The position numbers were made by a program, and so were the translations under genes. Positions 54,209-63,018 of a stretch of 64,000 nucleotides of DNA are shown one piece after another. Each line of letters opens with the position of its first letter. The first letter of the stretch is position 1. The stretch comes from Photobacterium galatheae (GTDB lineage Bacteria > Pseudomonadota > Gammaproteobacteria > Enterobacterales > Vibrionaceae). The DNA lies in assembly GCF_000695255.1 (NCBI RefSeq), contig NZ_JMIB01000026.1, positions 94,473 through 158,472 on the forward strand, written 5' to 3'. The notes below the pieces were generated by a model. That model ran no database searches. It had not been told where the DNA came from and saw only the letters and a list, made by a program, of their open reading frames with translations.

Positions 54209-55264
54209 TCACAAGCCTGAATCAACCGAATCATAAGCATTACAGTTGAATGCGTTTTGACTGGCGTAAGCATTTCTGGGCTGACCGATATCTGAATACC
54301 GATCACCGAGCCTATTTGGCCCGGAATAGACGGATGCCATCGAAACAGAGCAGGCGTCGTTCGGGTTGTCCTCGGTACAAAAACTTTCTGCGTAGACTGA
54401 GTTGATGGGGCCGATAATCACCCCATTACCTTCCTGCCCGCACTGCCAGTTGAATCCGGCTAAATATTCCCAGTATCGACGGTGGCCGAATAAAAGCCTT
54501 ACCATGTCATCTTCATAGGGGCCATCCCAATTCAAAGTCCATAAAAAGACAGCGTTGATGTGCGTTTTGTGTTCAATATCGCCGCTGAGATAATTGAGAT
54601 TATTCATGTCCCAGGAAGGCCCGGTATGTGTACCCAGCGCACCTAAAAAAGGGTTCCCGGCAGACAGGCCACACTGTATCCCCCATGTTTTGCAGGTGTC
54701 TGCGGCTGTATTGCTGTCTCTGTTACTGTCGACTTCAATCAGAAACGTACTTTCTTGCTGGCGCTGAAAGCGGGAAATGTCTTTTCTGACGACTTCTGTA
54801 TAGACCGTATTTAGCTGGCTGATGGGCCATACCCCCCAAAACTTTCGCAGTGTGCCATCACCGGTGCCTAGCGTGTGGTAGACAAGATGTATGAGTGACT
54901 GGTACTCCGCCTCAGAGCGATGTCCTGATTTGATATCCAGCCAGACGGCACCGATTTTATTTTCACGTGCTCCGTTGTTGCCTGTCCCTGTATTGGCGAT
55001 GTTGAGTACTTCCGACAAATTATAAGCTTTCTGATCTCCCCGGTGATAAGCACACCATTCTTCTCGACTGCACCGAATACGGGGAGAAATTTCCGAGGCA
55101 TGGGTAATATCAATTTCTATCGCATTTAGCCCGTCATCAATTGCATGATTGACGGATGCCGGGCTGTTTGCTCTGTGCGCAAATAACCAGGCATGATTGG
55201 AAGCAAAACTCTGGATGGCATAAAACAGAAATAATGCAGGAATCAATAAAATCATTGGATTCAT
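54209..55264 (-). CDS. Secreted sphingomyelinase D / GDPD-like phosphodiesterase
   Basis: A 351-residue exported protein; the signal is ILLIPALFLFYAIQSFAS. The mature start AWLFAHRANSPASVNHAIDDGLNAIEIDI places a His followed by a Glu-x-Asp metal pair, and EWCAYHRGD gives a second His, the arrangement of the GDPD-like phospholipase D (sphingomyelinase D) superfamily. The later IKSG, VDSNRD and WTLN segments fit barrel strands. Substrate (sphingomyelin, lysophospholipid or other) is not shown. ATG 55264 is chosen because GGAG lies 7 bases upstream. Confidence 0.75.
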   Translation of the reverse strand: MNPMILLIPALFLFYAIQSFASNHAWLFAHRANSPASVNHAIDDGLNAIEIDITHASEISPRIRCSREEWCAYHRGDQKAYNLSEVLNIANTGTGNNGARENKIGAVWLDIKSGHRSEAEYQSLIHLVYHTLGTGDGTLRKFWGVWPISQLNTVYTEVVRKDISRFQRQQESTFLIEVDSNRDSNTAADTCKTWGIQCGLSAGNPFLGALGTHTGPSWDMNNLNYLSGDIEHKTHINAVFLWTLNWDGPYEDDMVRLLFGHRRYWEYLAGFNWQCGQEGNGVIIGPINSVYAESFCTEDNPNDACSVSMASVYSGPNRLGDRYSDIGQPRNAYASQNAFNCNAYDSVDSGL

Positions 55265-55457
55265 CGTAATCTCCGTGAATACGGTCATGAACGATACAAA
55301 TATTTCATCATCGTTCGAATTGAATGAGAAAAATATATTTTGATGCGATGGTATTGAGGTGTTTTTGTTTCGCCGGTTCGGTTGATTGACTCGCTTTTGA
55401 TCGAATGAACTCGGTCAATTGAACTCATCGCGATGATTGTAGGTGAACATGCTTACG

Positions 55458-55567
55458 GGGACAGACACTTTTCTGAGGTCAGTCGATAATCTGCGAGCGG
55501 GTGGGCATTGCGGCAGGTTTGACCTCTGATAAAGGGACAGGCACAACTGAATCAAGTGTCTGTCCCT
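55458..55567. repeat. REP-like palindromic cluster, second copy
   Basis: GGGACAGACACTTTTC starts at 55458. GGGACAGGCAC (55534-55544) and GTGTCTGTCCC (55557-55567) form an inverted repeat with one G-T type mismatch. It shares its left end and palindrome with 35804-35931. The rest of the 377-base gap 55289-55665 has no ORF. Confidence 0.7.
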
Positions 55568-55665
55568 TGATTCTTGCTCTGTTTATTGTCAGCCACATTT
55601 AAGAAATCATCAGATCAGAGCGCCATAAGGGTAGAGATATCGTGTTGAAATGATCATGGAGCCAT

Positions 55666-56025
55666 ATGAGTGGGTTAAAGACGGCCTTGAAGAAATCGAT
55701 CATCTATCTTGGAATGATGATTATTCTGGCTTTGGTATTTCAGTTTACCTTCGGGCGCATTGCGCATGGCACGACGATTGTGGCGGCCTTGATGGTGTCG
55801 ATCGCTCTGGCGCTCCGACTGCAAGTGAAACACCTGCCGGTTCTGTATGTGCTGGTGGCTGCTTTTCTTGGTCTTGACAGAAAAATGCATTGGTTTCTTT
55901 TGGTTGCGCCGAAAGCCGAGCATCTGATTTTCGTTGCGACAAACGCGATATTTTATTGCTTGCCTGTCTTCGGTGCGTTGATTCTGGAAAAAGTCTGCCG
56001 AAAATGTGAGCGGTTGATAGGTTGA
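55666..56025 (+). CDS. Small multi-pass membrane protein of unknown function
   Basis: A 119-residue hydrophobic protein with about four membrane helices (SIIYLGMMIILALVFQFTF; TIVAALMVSIALAL; LPVLYVLVAAFLGL; LIFVATNAIFYCLPVFGALIL). GGAG lies 4 bases before ATG 55666. Its last codons and stop fall inside an 8-base tandem repeat, so the end of the gene is formed by repeat DNA. No family is recognised. Confidence 0.6.
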   Translation: MSGLKTALKKSIIYLGMMIILALVFQFTFGRIAHGTTIVAALMVSIALALRLQVKHLPVLYVLVAAFLGLDRKMHWFLLVAPKAEHLIFVATNAIFYCLPVFGALILEKVCRKCERLIG

Positions 56026-56067
56026 TAGGTTGATAGGTTGATAGGTTGATAGGTTGACAGGTTGAGA
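56012..56067. repeat. 8-base tandem repeat (GGTTGATA)
   Basis: Five perfect copies of GGTTGATA (56012-56051) plus two variants (GGTTGACA, GGTTGAGA). The stop codon of the membrane protein (56023-56025) is in the second copy. A change in copy number would not alter the reading frame upstream of it. Confidence 0.9.
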
Positions 56068-56098
56068 AGATCCAGCCAAACAGGCACCTCAACGTCAG

Positions 56099-56120
56099 GG
56101 GACCTCAATATTGAGGTCCC
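56099..56120. terminator. Perfect palindrome between convergent genes
   Basis: GGGACCTCAAT is followed by its exact reverse complement, a 22-base uninterrupted palindrome. It lies 12 bases from the end of the minus-strand gene and may terminate both directions, although T-runs are poor. Confidence 0.6.
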
Positions 56121-56131
56121 TGAAGTTCTCA

Positions 56132-56923
56132 TCAATAGGCAAATACGGGCGATTGAATGAAAGTGTCCCAGCTTTCTTGGAAGTTGACCGTCCAGAATTT
56201 CACTTCGTCTTTTTTCTGTGGCAATTTGATTGTCGTCCATGCATAACGGGAAAATTGCTGACGTAACACTTGAAGCGCTTCCGGTGATTCAGGCAGGCTT
56301 GTTGTGACCTGGTTTTCTGCATCACAACTGACTTTCATCTTCACTGTCACGTCGTTCACCAGCACATCTGTCTGTTCTGGCAATGTTTCAGGGTTACACT
56401 GGCCCGGCCATTGAATGGCAATTGAAGGGGAATCCGTCATCGTGCGGGTCAGGGTTGCTGTATAGCGATCTTGTTTGATACTTGCCGCGACGGTTTTTGA
56501 GGACTGTTTCAATTGATGCTGATAACGTTCCCCTTCTTTTTGAGACAGGGTGATTCCTTTTCTGAGTTGTGCTTTCGTGACTTTCAAACCAGAAGTATTT
56601 TGGATAGTCCATATAAGATTTTCATTGTAAGTGTCTTGAACGATTTTGAGGACATATCCATCTGTTGATGGCACCAGACTTTGTTGAATGAGCAATAAAC
56701 TATCTGAAATCTGCTGAAGTCTATCATGTTGCTCCTTTGAGAACCGGCTATACAGTGTTGTTGCACGATATTCTGATGATTCTGTATTTTGAAAGCTGGT
56801 ATAACTCACCCGTTTATTATTCTGTATTTCAACCCAAGTGGTTTGATTGAATGAATTCGCAAACGCCATTTGCGTTTGTATCGCGAGAAAGGGAATCAAT
56901 GCAAAAGAAATTAGCTTCATCAT
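56132..56923 (-). CDS. Exported protein of unknown function
   Basis: A 263-residue protein with a signal peptide (LISFALIPFLAIQTQMAFANS). The mature part is Gln/Thr/Ser-rich with two Cys (GQCNPE, VSCDAE) and no recognised domain. Part of it (residues about 60-130) is helix-rich. Location is likely periplasmic. Its neighbours give no functional hint. Confidence 0.6.
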   Translation of the reverse strand: MMKLISFALIPFLAIQTQMAFANSFNQTTWVEIQNNKRVSYTSFQNTESSEYRATTLYSRFSKEQHDRLQQISDSLLLIQQSLVPSTDGYVLKIVQDTYNENLIWTIQNTSGLKVTKAQLRKGITLSQKEGERYQHQLKQSSKTVAASIKQDRYTATLTRTMTDSPSIAIQWPGQCNPETLPEQTDVLVNDVTVKMKVSCDAENQVTTSLPESPEALQVLRQQFSRYAWTTIKLPQKKDEVKFWTVNFQESWDTFIQSPVFAY

Positions 56924-57093
56924 GAAGATCCAAAATTGAAAAATGACAGATGCTTATGGCGACCATCCACTTGAAAGCTTGAGCTGTCGTGATGTTAGAA
57001 GTGGATAAGCCGTTGTGGTTGAGCACATGAAAAGACAGCCACATCCAATGACGTGGCTGTCTGATGAAGGTTGTGAAATCGCCGAGTGGCCGG

Positions 57094-58404
57094 TTAGTTC
57101 ATTCTCATTGAATCGGCGGCGGGTTGGTACTCACTTGCAACAGCCTCAGCATTTTTGGGTCGCTGCTGATTGGCTGACGCTCGCCACTCACGGAAATCAT
57201 GACCCGTGGGTGCCTGAGAAACACGTAATCCGAACTCTGGCATTACGGCATAGAGATGATCGAAAATGTCCGATTGAATGCGCTCATATTCCACCCAGAC
57301 CGTGGTGTTGGTAAAGCAGTAAATTTCCAGTGAAATGCCTTCATGCGTGGGCGGTAACTGACGCACCATCAACGTCATGTGTTGATGGATATTGGGATTC
57401 TGACGCAGGTAACGTTCCAGATAAGCCCGAAAGCTGCCAATGTTTGTCAGACGGCGACCATTAATCCGGCAAGCCAGATCAGAGCGATTGTGCTCGTTAT
57501 AGCGGCTGATCTCTTCCACTTTATCTTTTATATAAGGTTCGAGCAGCTGTGCTTTTCGCAGGTATCGGGTCTCATCTTCCGAAAGAAAGTGCACGCTGGT
57601 GGCATCAATCAACAGGCTGCGTTTTATGCGCCGCCCACCAGACTGCTGCATGCCTTTCCAGTTTTTAAACGAATCAGAAATCAGCGCGTAGGTTGGAATT
57701 GTGGTAATGGTTTTATCCCAGTTCTGCACTTTCACTGTGGTCAGGCTAATATCAATGACATCCCCATCTGCGCCGTATTTTGGCATTTCCAGCCAGTCAC
57801 CTACACTGAGCATTTTATTCGCCGAAAGCTGAATACCCGCGACCAGACCCAGAATGGGATCTTTAAACACCAGCATGATCACGGCAGTCATTGCACCCAG
57901 ACCACTGAGCAGGATCACCGGAGACTTTCCAATCAGAATCGATGTGCTCATCAGAGCCGCCACGATAAAGAAGATGATTTTCAGACTCTGAGAAATACCT
58001 CTCAGCGGCAGATTACGCCCGGCCTGAGTACGACCCAGTAACACTTCAATCACGCCGAGCACGGCATAAAGTGTCAGAAGTGCGTACAGGACAATCCACA
58101 GTGAGGTGAGGGTTTGCAGAATCTCATAGATGGCACTTTCATCGGAAAGCCAGAGCTGTGCCTGAATTGCAATCACAATCCCCTGAATCAGCAGGGCAAA
58201 GCGGCTGAATAATTTCTGGCCGAATACCGCCTTGTGCCAGAGGGTTTCACTGTGTCCGGTAAACCGGTTTAACCACAGAATCACCCCGCGATGCAGGATC
58301 AAATGAATCACAATGGAAATCGCGGCGATCAGACCCAGTGCTTCACCAAGGTCGATCAGGCGTTGAACATCAATCTGATGGGAGTTGAACCATTCCGTAA
58401 GCAT
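57094..58404 (-). CDS. YbdG-like mechanosensitive ion channel (MscS superfamily)
   Basis: A 436-residue inner-membrane channel with five hydrophobic helices in the first 185 residues and an MscS core: VILLSGLGAMTAVIMLVFKDPILGLVAGIQLSANKMLSVGDWLEMPKYGADGDVIDISLTTVKVQNWDKTI. The KYGADG insert and the long C-terminal domain (INGRRLTNIGSFRAYLERYLR) are features of the YbdG/MscM group, which responds to mild osmotic downshift. ATG 58404 is preferred over the in-frame TTG 58425 on family length. Confidence 0.9.
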   Translation of the reverse strand: MLTEWFNSHQIDVQRLIDLGEALGLIAAISIVIHLILHRGVILWLNRFTGHSETLWHKAVFGQKLFSRFALLIQGIVIAIQAQLWLSDESAIYEILQTLTSLWIVLYALLTLYAVLGVIEVLLGRTQAGRNLPLRGISQSLKIIFFIVAALMSTSILIGKSPVILLSGLGAMTAVIMLVFKDPILGLVAGIQLSANKMLSVGDWLEMPKYGADGDVIDISLTTVKVQNWDKTITTIPTYALISDSFKNWKGMQQSGGRRIKRSLLIDATSVHFLSEDETRYLRKAQLLEPYIKDKVEEISRYNEHNRSDLACRINGRRLTNIGSFRAYLERYLRQNPNIHQHMTLMVRQLPPTHEGISLEIYCFTNTTVWVEYERIQSDIFDHLYAVMPEFGLRVSQAPTGHDFREWRASANQQRPKNAEAVASEYQPAADSMRMN

Positions 58405-58667
58405 GGAAAATTTTGTTGCCTTCAATCAAAAACCAGCCGCCAATGTAGCATGAATGCCTTCTGAATCAACATGCAGAAACGGGTGAAAGATTGTGACGAA
58501 CGTTGAAAGTGTTGCGGTAATTGCATCCGGCTGATGAATGCGAATGGGTGTTTTTATGGAATTGACTATTTTTTTTCCGGTTAGTCCATCTGTGCTCAAT
58601 GTTTTATATCAATGGGTCGCATGATGAAAGCACACGATGTTTTTGAATGTGAAAGGCTTACGACGGC

Positions 58668-59075
58668 ATGAATATTGGGAAAATATACTTCTGGCTTCTT
58701 CTGGCGATTTTTATTCTGATGGCAATGTTTTCTTCAGGAAGGACGACTGATCTTTATGAGATCTCAAATGTCTACCTGTTTGCCAATCTGTGGGCGGCAT
58801 GGTGTATGGTTTCTATCGTATTTGCCCTTTGGGGCACAGCCGCTTGTGTTTATGGCACACCGTCGCTCAAGAATCGTTATTTGATGGCTTTTATTTTAAT
58901 CAGCAATTCATTTATCTTTTTCGTTCAAGTGGAAATGCTGTCTATGTTTTATGAGATGTCTCTGAAATTTTCCGCCTTGTTTCTGCTGGAACTGATTTAT
59001 ATTCCATCCTCGTATTATATTTGTAAGCATTGGCGAAATTTATCTATCATGACCTTGAATTCAGGTGATAAATGA
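58668..59075 (+). CDS. Small four-helix membrane protein of unknown function
   Basis: A 135-residue protein with four membrane helices (YFWLLLAIFILMAMF; NLWAAWCMVSIVFALWGTAAC; YLMAFILISNSFIFFVQV; FSALFLLELIYIPSSYYIC) and a short basic C-terminus. No family is recognised. Upstream is AT-rich. It is the last gene before the island edge. Confidence 0.6.
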   Translation: MNIGKIYFWLLLAIFILMAMFSSGRTTDLYEISNVYLFANLWAAWCMVSIVFALWGTAACVYGTPSLKNRYLMAFILISNSFIFFVQVEMLSMFYEMSLKFSALFLLELIYIPSSYYICKHWRNLSIMTLNSGDK

Positions 59076-59354
59076 TTTTTTCGAATAGATGACTGATTTA
59101 TTATTATGTCTGGAACAGCGGTAATAACAGGAGAGAGATGGACTGGATTCTTGGTGAGGCTTCAGCCTCATTTTTAATTAATATGATAATTAACAGGAAA
59201 TTACTTAAGGTTTTATTGTGGTTTTTGCTGTCATGCCATTTGATCTGAATGTAAAAAATATTCTTAGATTTTGGTTACATGAGGGTGAGAAAGGGAACGG
59301 AGAAATCATGGTTTCTGCGAGAAAATATATCAGGTGTAGACACTTGGCGATTTG

Positions 59355-59390
59355 GGTATTTGAGGCCGCTTAAAAGCGGCCTCAAATACC
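59355..59390. terminator. 17-bp hairpin, terminator of the ancestral guaC
   Basis: GGTATTTGAGGCCGCTT pairs without mismatch with AAGCGGCCTCAAATACC across two bases. It lies 13 bases after the guaC fragment stop on the minus strand, where the guaC terminator is expected. Confidence 0.7.
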
Positions 59391-59403
59391 TCGGAAAAAC
59401 CAA

Positions 59404-59663
59404 TTACTCTCTTCCGTACACGTTGTTTTCTTGTTTTTGTACACGGATGAAGATGGTGCGTTTGGTCAGCTCTTTCAGCTTCACTGCGGCAACGTAGGTG
59501 CAGGTTGAGCGCACGCCGCCCATGATATCTTGAATGGTGTTTTCCACCGGGCCACGGTATGGCAATAGGACGGTTTTTCCTTCAGCGGCACGATAGTTGG
59601 CAACACCGCCGAATGCTTGTCCATCGCGCTCTGCGAAGACATGCCGAAGAATGTCATGAAAAA
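59404..59663 (-). pseudogene. guaC: Displaced 3' fragment of GMP reductase
   Basis: The minus strand reads [16 protein letters not shown], then after a one-base frameshift [53 protein letters not shown] and [13 protein letters not shown] at 59404. This is the last ~87 codons of GuaC (GMP to IMP reductase), lacking the active-site part. Similarity ends abruptly near 59663, where AT-rich DNA with an integrase remnant begins. The pattern fits a target gene whose 3' end was displaced by an integrating element. Confidence 0.8.
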
Positions 59664-59783
59664 TTATTAATCCATTTAAAAAACAGTAATTTAAATTACT
59701 TCTATTGTGTATTTTCTGTATGGTTATACAGCTATTCCATGCTATTTTTTACCGATTTTTTCACGAACGTAGACAAAATGTAG

Positions 59784-60177
59784 TCATTTTTCAGGAGGGA
59801 AATCAGAGATGGGCGAGAGGATTTTTGCTGATCGCATCTGAAAGGTGCTCTGGGGAAAATGAGCATAGCGCATCGTCATGCCAATATCAGCATGGCCGAG
59901 GATATCCTTCAACACCAGGATGTTTCCGCCATTCATCATAAAGTGGCTGGCAAAAGTATGACGCAAAACATGGGTAGCCTGGCCGGTTGGGATATCGTGA
60001 AAAACTTTTGTCTTCAGCAGATAACAAAATGGCGTATAGCACTCTTCAAACAACTGACCAGAGGTTGGCTTGAATATCTCTTGGTAGAATTCCGACGAGA
60101 TAGGGACCGACCGATTCTTTTTGTTTTTCGTGTTCGTGTAGGTGATTTTATACTTACTCAGTTGGCTACCACTTGTT
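59784..60177 (-). pseudogene. int: C-terminal remnant of a P2-type tyrosine recombinase (integrase)
   Basis: The frame from an in-frame stop near 60178 down to 59784 reads KNRSVPISSEFYQEIF, QATHVLRHTFASHFMMNGG, ILVLKDILGHADIGMTMRYAHF. This is the catalytic C-terminal part of P2-like phage integrases with HxxR, LGH and the Tyr nucleophile in MRYAHF. The N-terminal DNA-binding half and the first catalytic Arg are missing, and the first Met is internal (60053). It is therefore an inactive remnant, lying 120 bases from the guaC fragment as expected for an integrase beside its attachment site. Confidence 0.8.
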
Positions 60178-60230
60178 GTTTATAGTATGTGTGTAAACAA
60201 AGCGAACTCCGTTCGGCCTAACCTTCGCAG

Positions 60231-60647
60231 TTGAGTAAACCAAGTGAGACTTCGGCAGCAGGAACAACAGAAAGGCATGTTGGCCAGGAATACTTCAAAC
60301 AGGAAGTATCAAAAGTTTGTGGCGGTCAATGTGTTGTCACTGGTGTGAAAGACCACGTACCTAGCATTATGATTGGTAGTCATATTAAGCCGTGGTCGTT
60401 ATCGGATGACGATGAAAAGCTGGATGGGAACAATGGATTGCTGCTGTCACCGCACACCGACAAGCTTTTCGATAGATACCTGATAATCTTCTCAGAAGAC
60501 GGGAAAATTATAATTGCGCCAGAGCTTGATGTAGCAGTGCTTGCGCAGTGGGGGATAGATGTTCAAAAAGCATATTCGATCTCACCACAGCAACAAGTTT
60601 ACATGAAACATCATCGAGAAGAATTCAAGCGTAAGCGTTTGATTTAA
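60231..60647 (+). pseudogene. Truncated HNH restriction endonuclease-like protein
   Basis: A 138-residue frame starting with TTG. GGQCVVTGVKDHVPSIMIGSHIKPWS, LDGNNGLLLSPHTDKLFDRYLI is the HNH nuclease domain (HNH_2 type) usually found at the C-terminus of restriction-like proteins of about 300 residues. The N-terminal specificity part is absent and no good ribosome site precedes 60231, so it is probably a 5'-truncated gene. If translated, the nuclease core is complete. Confidence 0.65.
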
Positions 60648-60733
60648 TATCACATTTACCAATGAAAATAGAATAAGCACCATAAATACTGTGATCTATG
60701 GTGCTTAAAAGTTAAGTGATAACATCAGATTGC

Positions 60734-61663
60734 TTATTTATTTCTTAATGAAAATTCAGATAGAGTTTCAATGTGGTGTATGAGTGAATAACAAAGCGAT
60801 TTTCCTAAGCCAGGGTAATGATTGCTTTGGTGCAAATCTTTAAATTTCTTTAGTCCTTGGCTATCAAGAATGGTGTCAGAATTATTTGATGTGAAATATA
60901 TGAGCTTCCCAAGTGCTTCTAAAAATTTCTTCAGCTGATTAGAAGTACCATCTTCAGCATTAGAAGTGCAATGCTTAATATGCACATCATATTTACCTCG
61001 ATGATCAACAAATGTTAAATGGATAGTTACGGCAATAGCGGGACCACCACCTGATTTATATTTTTCAGTTTTGATCATGTAATCGCCAAAACCTATAGCA
61101 TCATACTTCGTTTTATATTCGATGTTGATTGATGAAAATTTTCGTACTTGGTCACCATATAGTTCATTTTTTGTTTCACTTGGAAATGCATCCTGAACAA
61201 CAACAACATTAGGTGCATTGTGAATAAATACATCACTACATTTGGTTATATTAAATATATTGTATGTTGAATTTTTCAAGTAGAATGAAATATCGTCTTG
61301 AATTGTTTCTCTAAAATAAAGGCAATACTCTTTATTATTTGATATTAAAATATCAAGAATCTGTTTTACAGAGTTGAAATTGATATCAGTAACTGCAATG
61401 CATTTCAAAAATGAAAAGTGTTTTTTTAGGTGGGATGAATAGCTTAATGGATCAACTCCAACAAGTTCATCAACTTGAGGATTGATAATAATGATTGGCT
61501 CAATGTCGTTATCATTCAGCACTTCGAGAGTATCGAAAAGTTGGTCGCTTTTATCTCTGACAGGTTCAATGATAGGAATGAATCCGTGTGAATAGTCCCC
61601 TTGAGAAACAGTTCGAAGTGCTTCTAGTTCATATTGTTTACCACGTAGGTATGGAAAGTACAT
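60734..61663 (-). CDS. sce7725 family protein (beta-protein-like)
   Basis: A 309-residue protein starting MYFPYLRGKQYELEALR, the hallmark of the sce7725 family, related to phage beta proteins. FIPIIEPV and PIIIINPQVDELVG follow as TIM-barrel-like strands. It starts inside the end of the sce7726 gene (26-base overlap) and so is translationally coupled to it. The pair recurs in bacterial genomic islands; the function is unknown and a defence role is suspected. The gene is AT-rich compared with the chromosome to the left. Confidence 0.8.
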   Translation of the reverse strand: MYFPYLRGKQYELEALRTVSQGDYSHGFIPIIEPVRDKSDQLFDTLEVLNDNDIEPIIIINPQVDELVGVDPLSYSSHLKKHFSFLKCIAVTDINFNSVKQILDILISNNKEYCLYFRETIQDDISFYLKNSTYNIFNITKCSDVFIHNAPNVVVVQDAFPSETKNELYGDQVRKFSSINIEYKTKYDAIGFGDYMIKTEKYKSGGGPAIAVTIHLTFVDHRGKYDVHIKHCTSNAEDGTSNQLKKFLEALGKLIYFTSNNSDTILDSQGLKKFKDLHQSNHYPGLGKSLCYSLIHHIETLSEFSLRNK

Positions 61664-62546
61664 TCGTATAGCCTCTTTGTTGTTCTATGTTATTCAACAA
61701 AGAGCTTATGATACTGTTTTTCCCTTTTCTATCGATCTTGTAGCTAATACCTATGTTTTTTAGTGATTCTGGCAACGAATTGATGAATTTGTGATCATTC
61801 TTGCGAAAATGCTTCAGGTTCTCTTTGAAAAGCTGATTGGCTTTATCTGAAGGGAGTGAGCAGAAGACTGATTTGCAGTAGTCGAAAAGCTCATAGCAAG
61901 GCACTTCTGGTTCTTTGCCAAGCACCGTTTTGGCAATGTTTGTGTATTCAGACTTGCGAAGCGAGTAGTACATGAGTTCAAGATCAAATTCTGTGTTCAG
62001 AGGTGCTTCTTTGATTGGCCGGCTTAAGTTGCCATTTTTGTTCGCTCTAATAATCCCGAACACAGGCATGTCATCATGAAGTTTAAGAACTGAATTTAGG
62101 TGGGATTCGTGTGTAACAACATAGGTTTTGTCAAACGCACGGGTGTACGCATGGAGCTGATCGGGCAATCGCTTCAAAGAATCAAGCTGGGTTTTGATTT
62201 CGTAGCAAGTAGAAAGGCCATTTACGACGACACAGTCAGCTTTGTTGCTGCCAATGCGCAATTCACTCAACATGCTGGCAGTGTTCATTGAGTGCTTTCC
62301 GAGCAAAATGCGATTGGCAATTGTATTCTTTACAACATACTCGTTCGGGTATTTCAGCCGCAGCAGGCGATAAGCCTCTTCATAGATGTCTTGTAATGTA
62401 TCGAGATCAGCTAACTCATCGAAGGACTCTTGCAGTTCGACTACAGTGCTGTAATTGCCTTTGGCAACCTTGCTGATATCTGCACTGGTGAACAATTTTG
62501 CGAGTGGTTTGTAGTCCATATCGTTAGTTTTCTTCTCTGTAAACAT
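61638..62546 (-). CDS. sce7726 family protein, predicted PD-(D/E)xK nuclease
   Basis: A 302-residue protein of the sce7726 family. RIGSNKADCVVVNGLSTCYEIKTQLDSLKRL forms a PD-(D/E)xK-type nuclease core with E95, D104, E116 and K118, followed by LPDQLHAYTRAFDKTYVVTH. It is the first gene of the pair with sce7725. The start could be ATG 62546 or 62519; neither has a strong ribosome site. A perfect palindrome (62581-62596) just upstream may be its operator. Confidence 0.78.
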   Translation of the reverse strand: MFTEKKTNDMDYKPLAKLFTSADISKVAKGNYSTVVELQESFDELADLDTLQDIYEEAYRLLRLKYPNEYVVKNTIANRILLGKHSMNTASMLSELRIGSNKADCVVVNGLSTCYEIKTQLDSLKRLPDQLHAYTRAFDKTYVVTHESHLNSVLKLHDDMPVFGIIRANKNGNLSRPIKEAPLNTEFDLELMYYSLRKSEYTNIAKTVLGKEPEVPCYELFDYCKSVFCSLPSDKANQLFKENLKHFRKNDHKFINSLPESLKNIGISYKIDRKGKNSIISSLLNNIEQQRGYTNVLSIPTW

Positions 62547-62580
62547 ATTAAATCTATAGCACTTTTAATCGTTTTCATCG

Positions 62581-62596
62581 TTGTGACATGTCACAA
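62581..62596. promoter_or_regulatory. 16-bp perfect palindrome upstream of sce7726
   Basis: TTGTGACATGTCACAA is a complete palindrome 35 bases before the sce7726 start, well placed for a dimeric repressor. The half-sites look like CRP half-sites (TGTGA/TCACA), but the 4-base spacer is too short for CRP. Confidence 0.55.
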
Positions 62597-63018
62597 TGGC
62601 CGGTGATGTTATGCAAATTACACCTCAACATCAACCTGTGTACTTCGACAGTAGTCGAAGAGTGAAAGTAATAAATTGCAATACGCCTGTCTTGTAAGCC
62701 CGCTCTGTCGAAAAGGACAGTGTTCATGTACTCATGCGGTTAAAACACAAGGTAAAATCCCGATATCACACACGAGATGGCAATGCGATTAATAGTCTTT
62801 TTAAAAACAGTAAGTTCAGCTGTCAGAAGCACAATTTGTGAAGTGGGTTTGCCGACAAGTATGCGTAAGGAAGATAATTGGCTTGTGAACGAAGCGAGGA
62901 CCTATGGATCAGCTTCAAAGGTCAAGCATTTTTTATGCTTGAGAAGCGGTTAGTGTTTCAACAAAAATGTAGGTTCGATAGGATGGTTTGATAGAACTGA
63001 AGTGAAAGAGGATAGCAA
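62597..63018. other. Intergenic island DNA without recognised genes
   Basis: About 420 bases between divergent genes. No supported ORF, RNA or repeat is seen. It should carry promoters for the HEPN-like gene and the sce pair. Confidence 0.5.

Noticed and set aside
54167..56067. Short tandem repeats as a CRISPR array
   Set aside because: Units are 8 bases with no spacers, and no cas genes are present.
62581..62596. CRP binding site
   Set aside because: Half-sites TGTGA/TCACA are present but separated by 4 rather than 6 bases.
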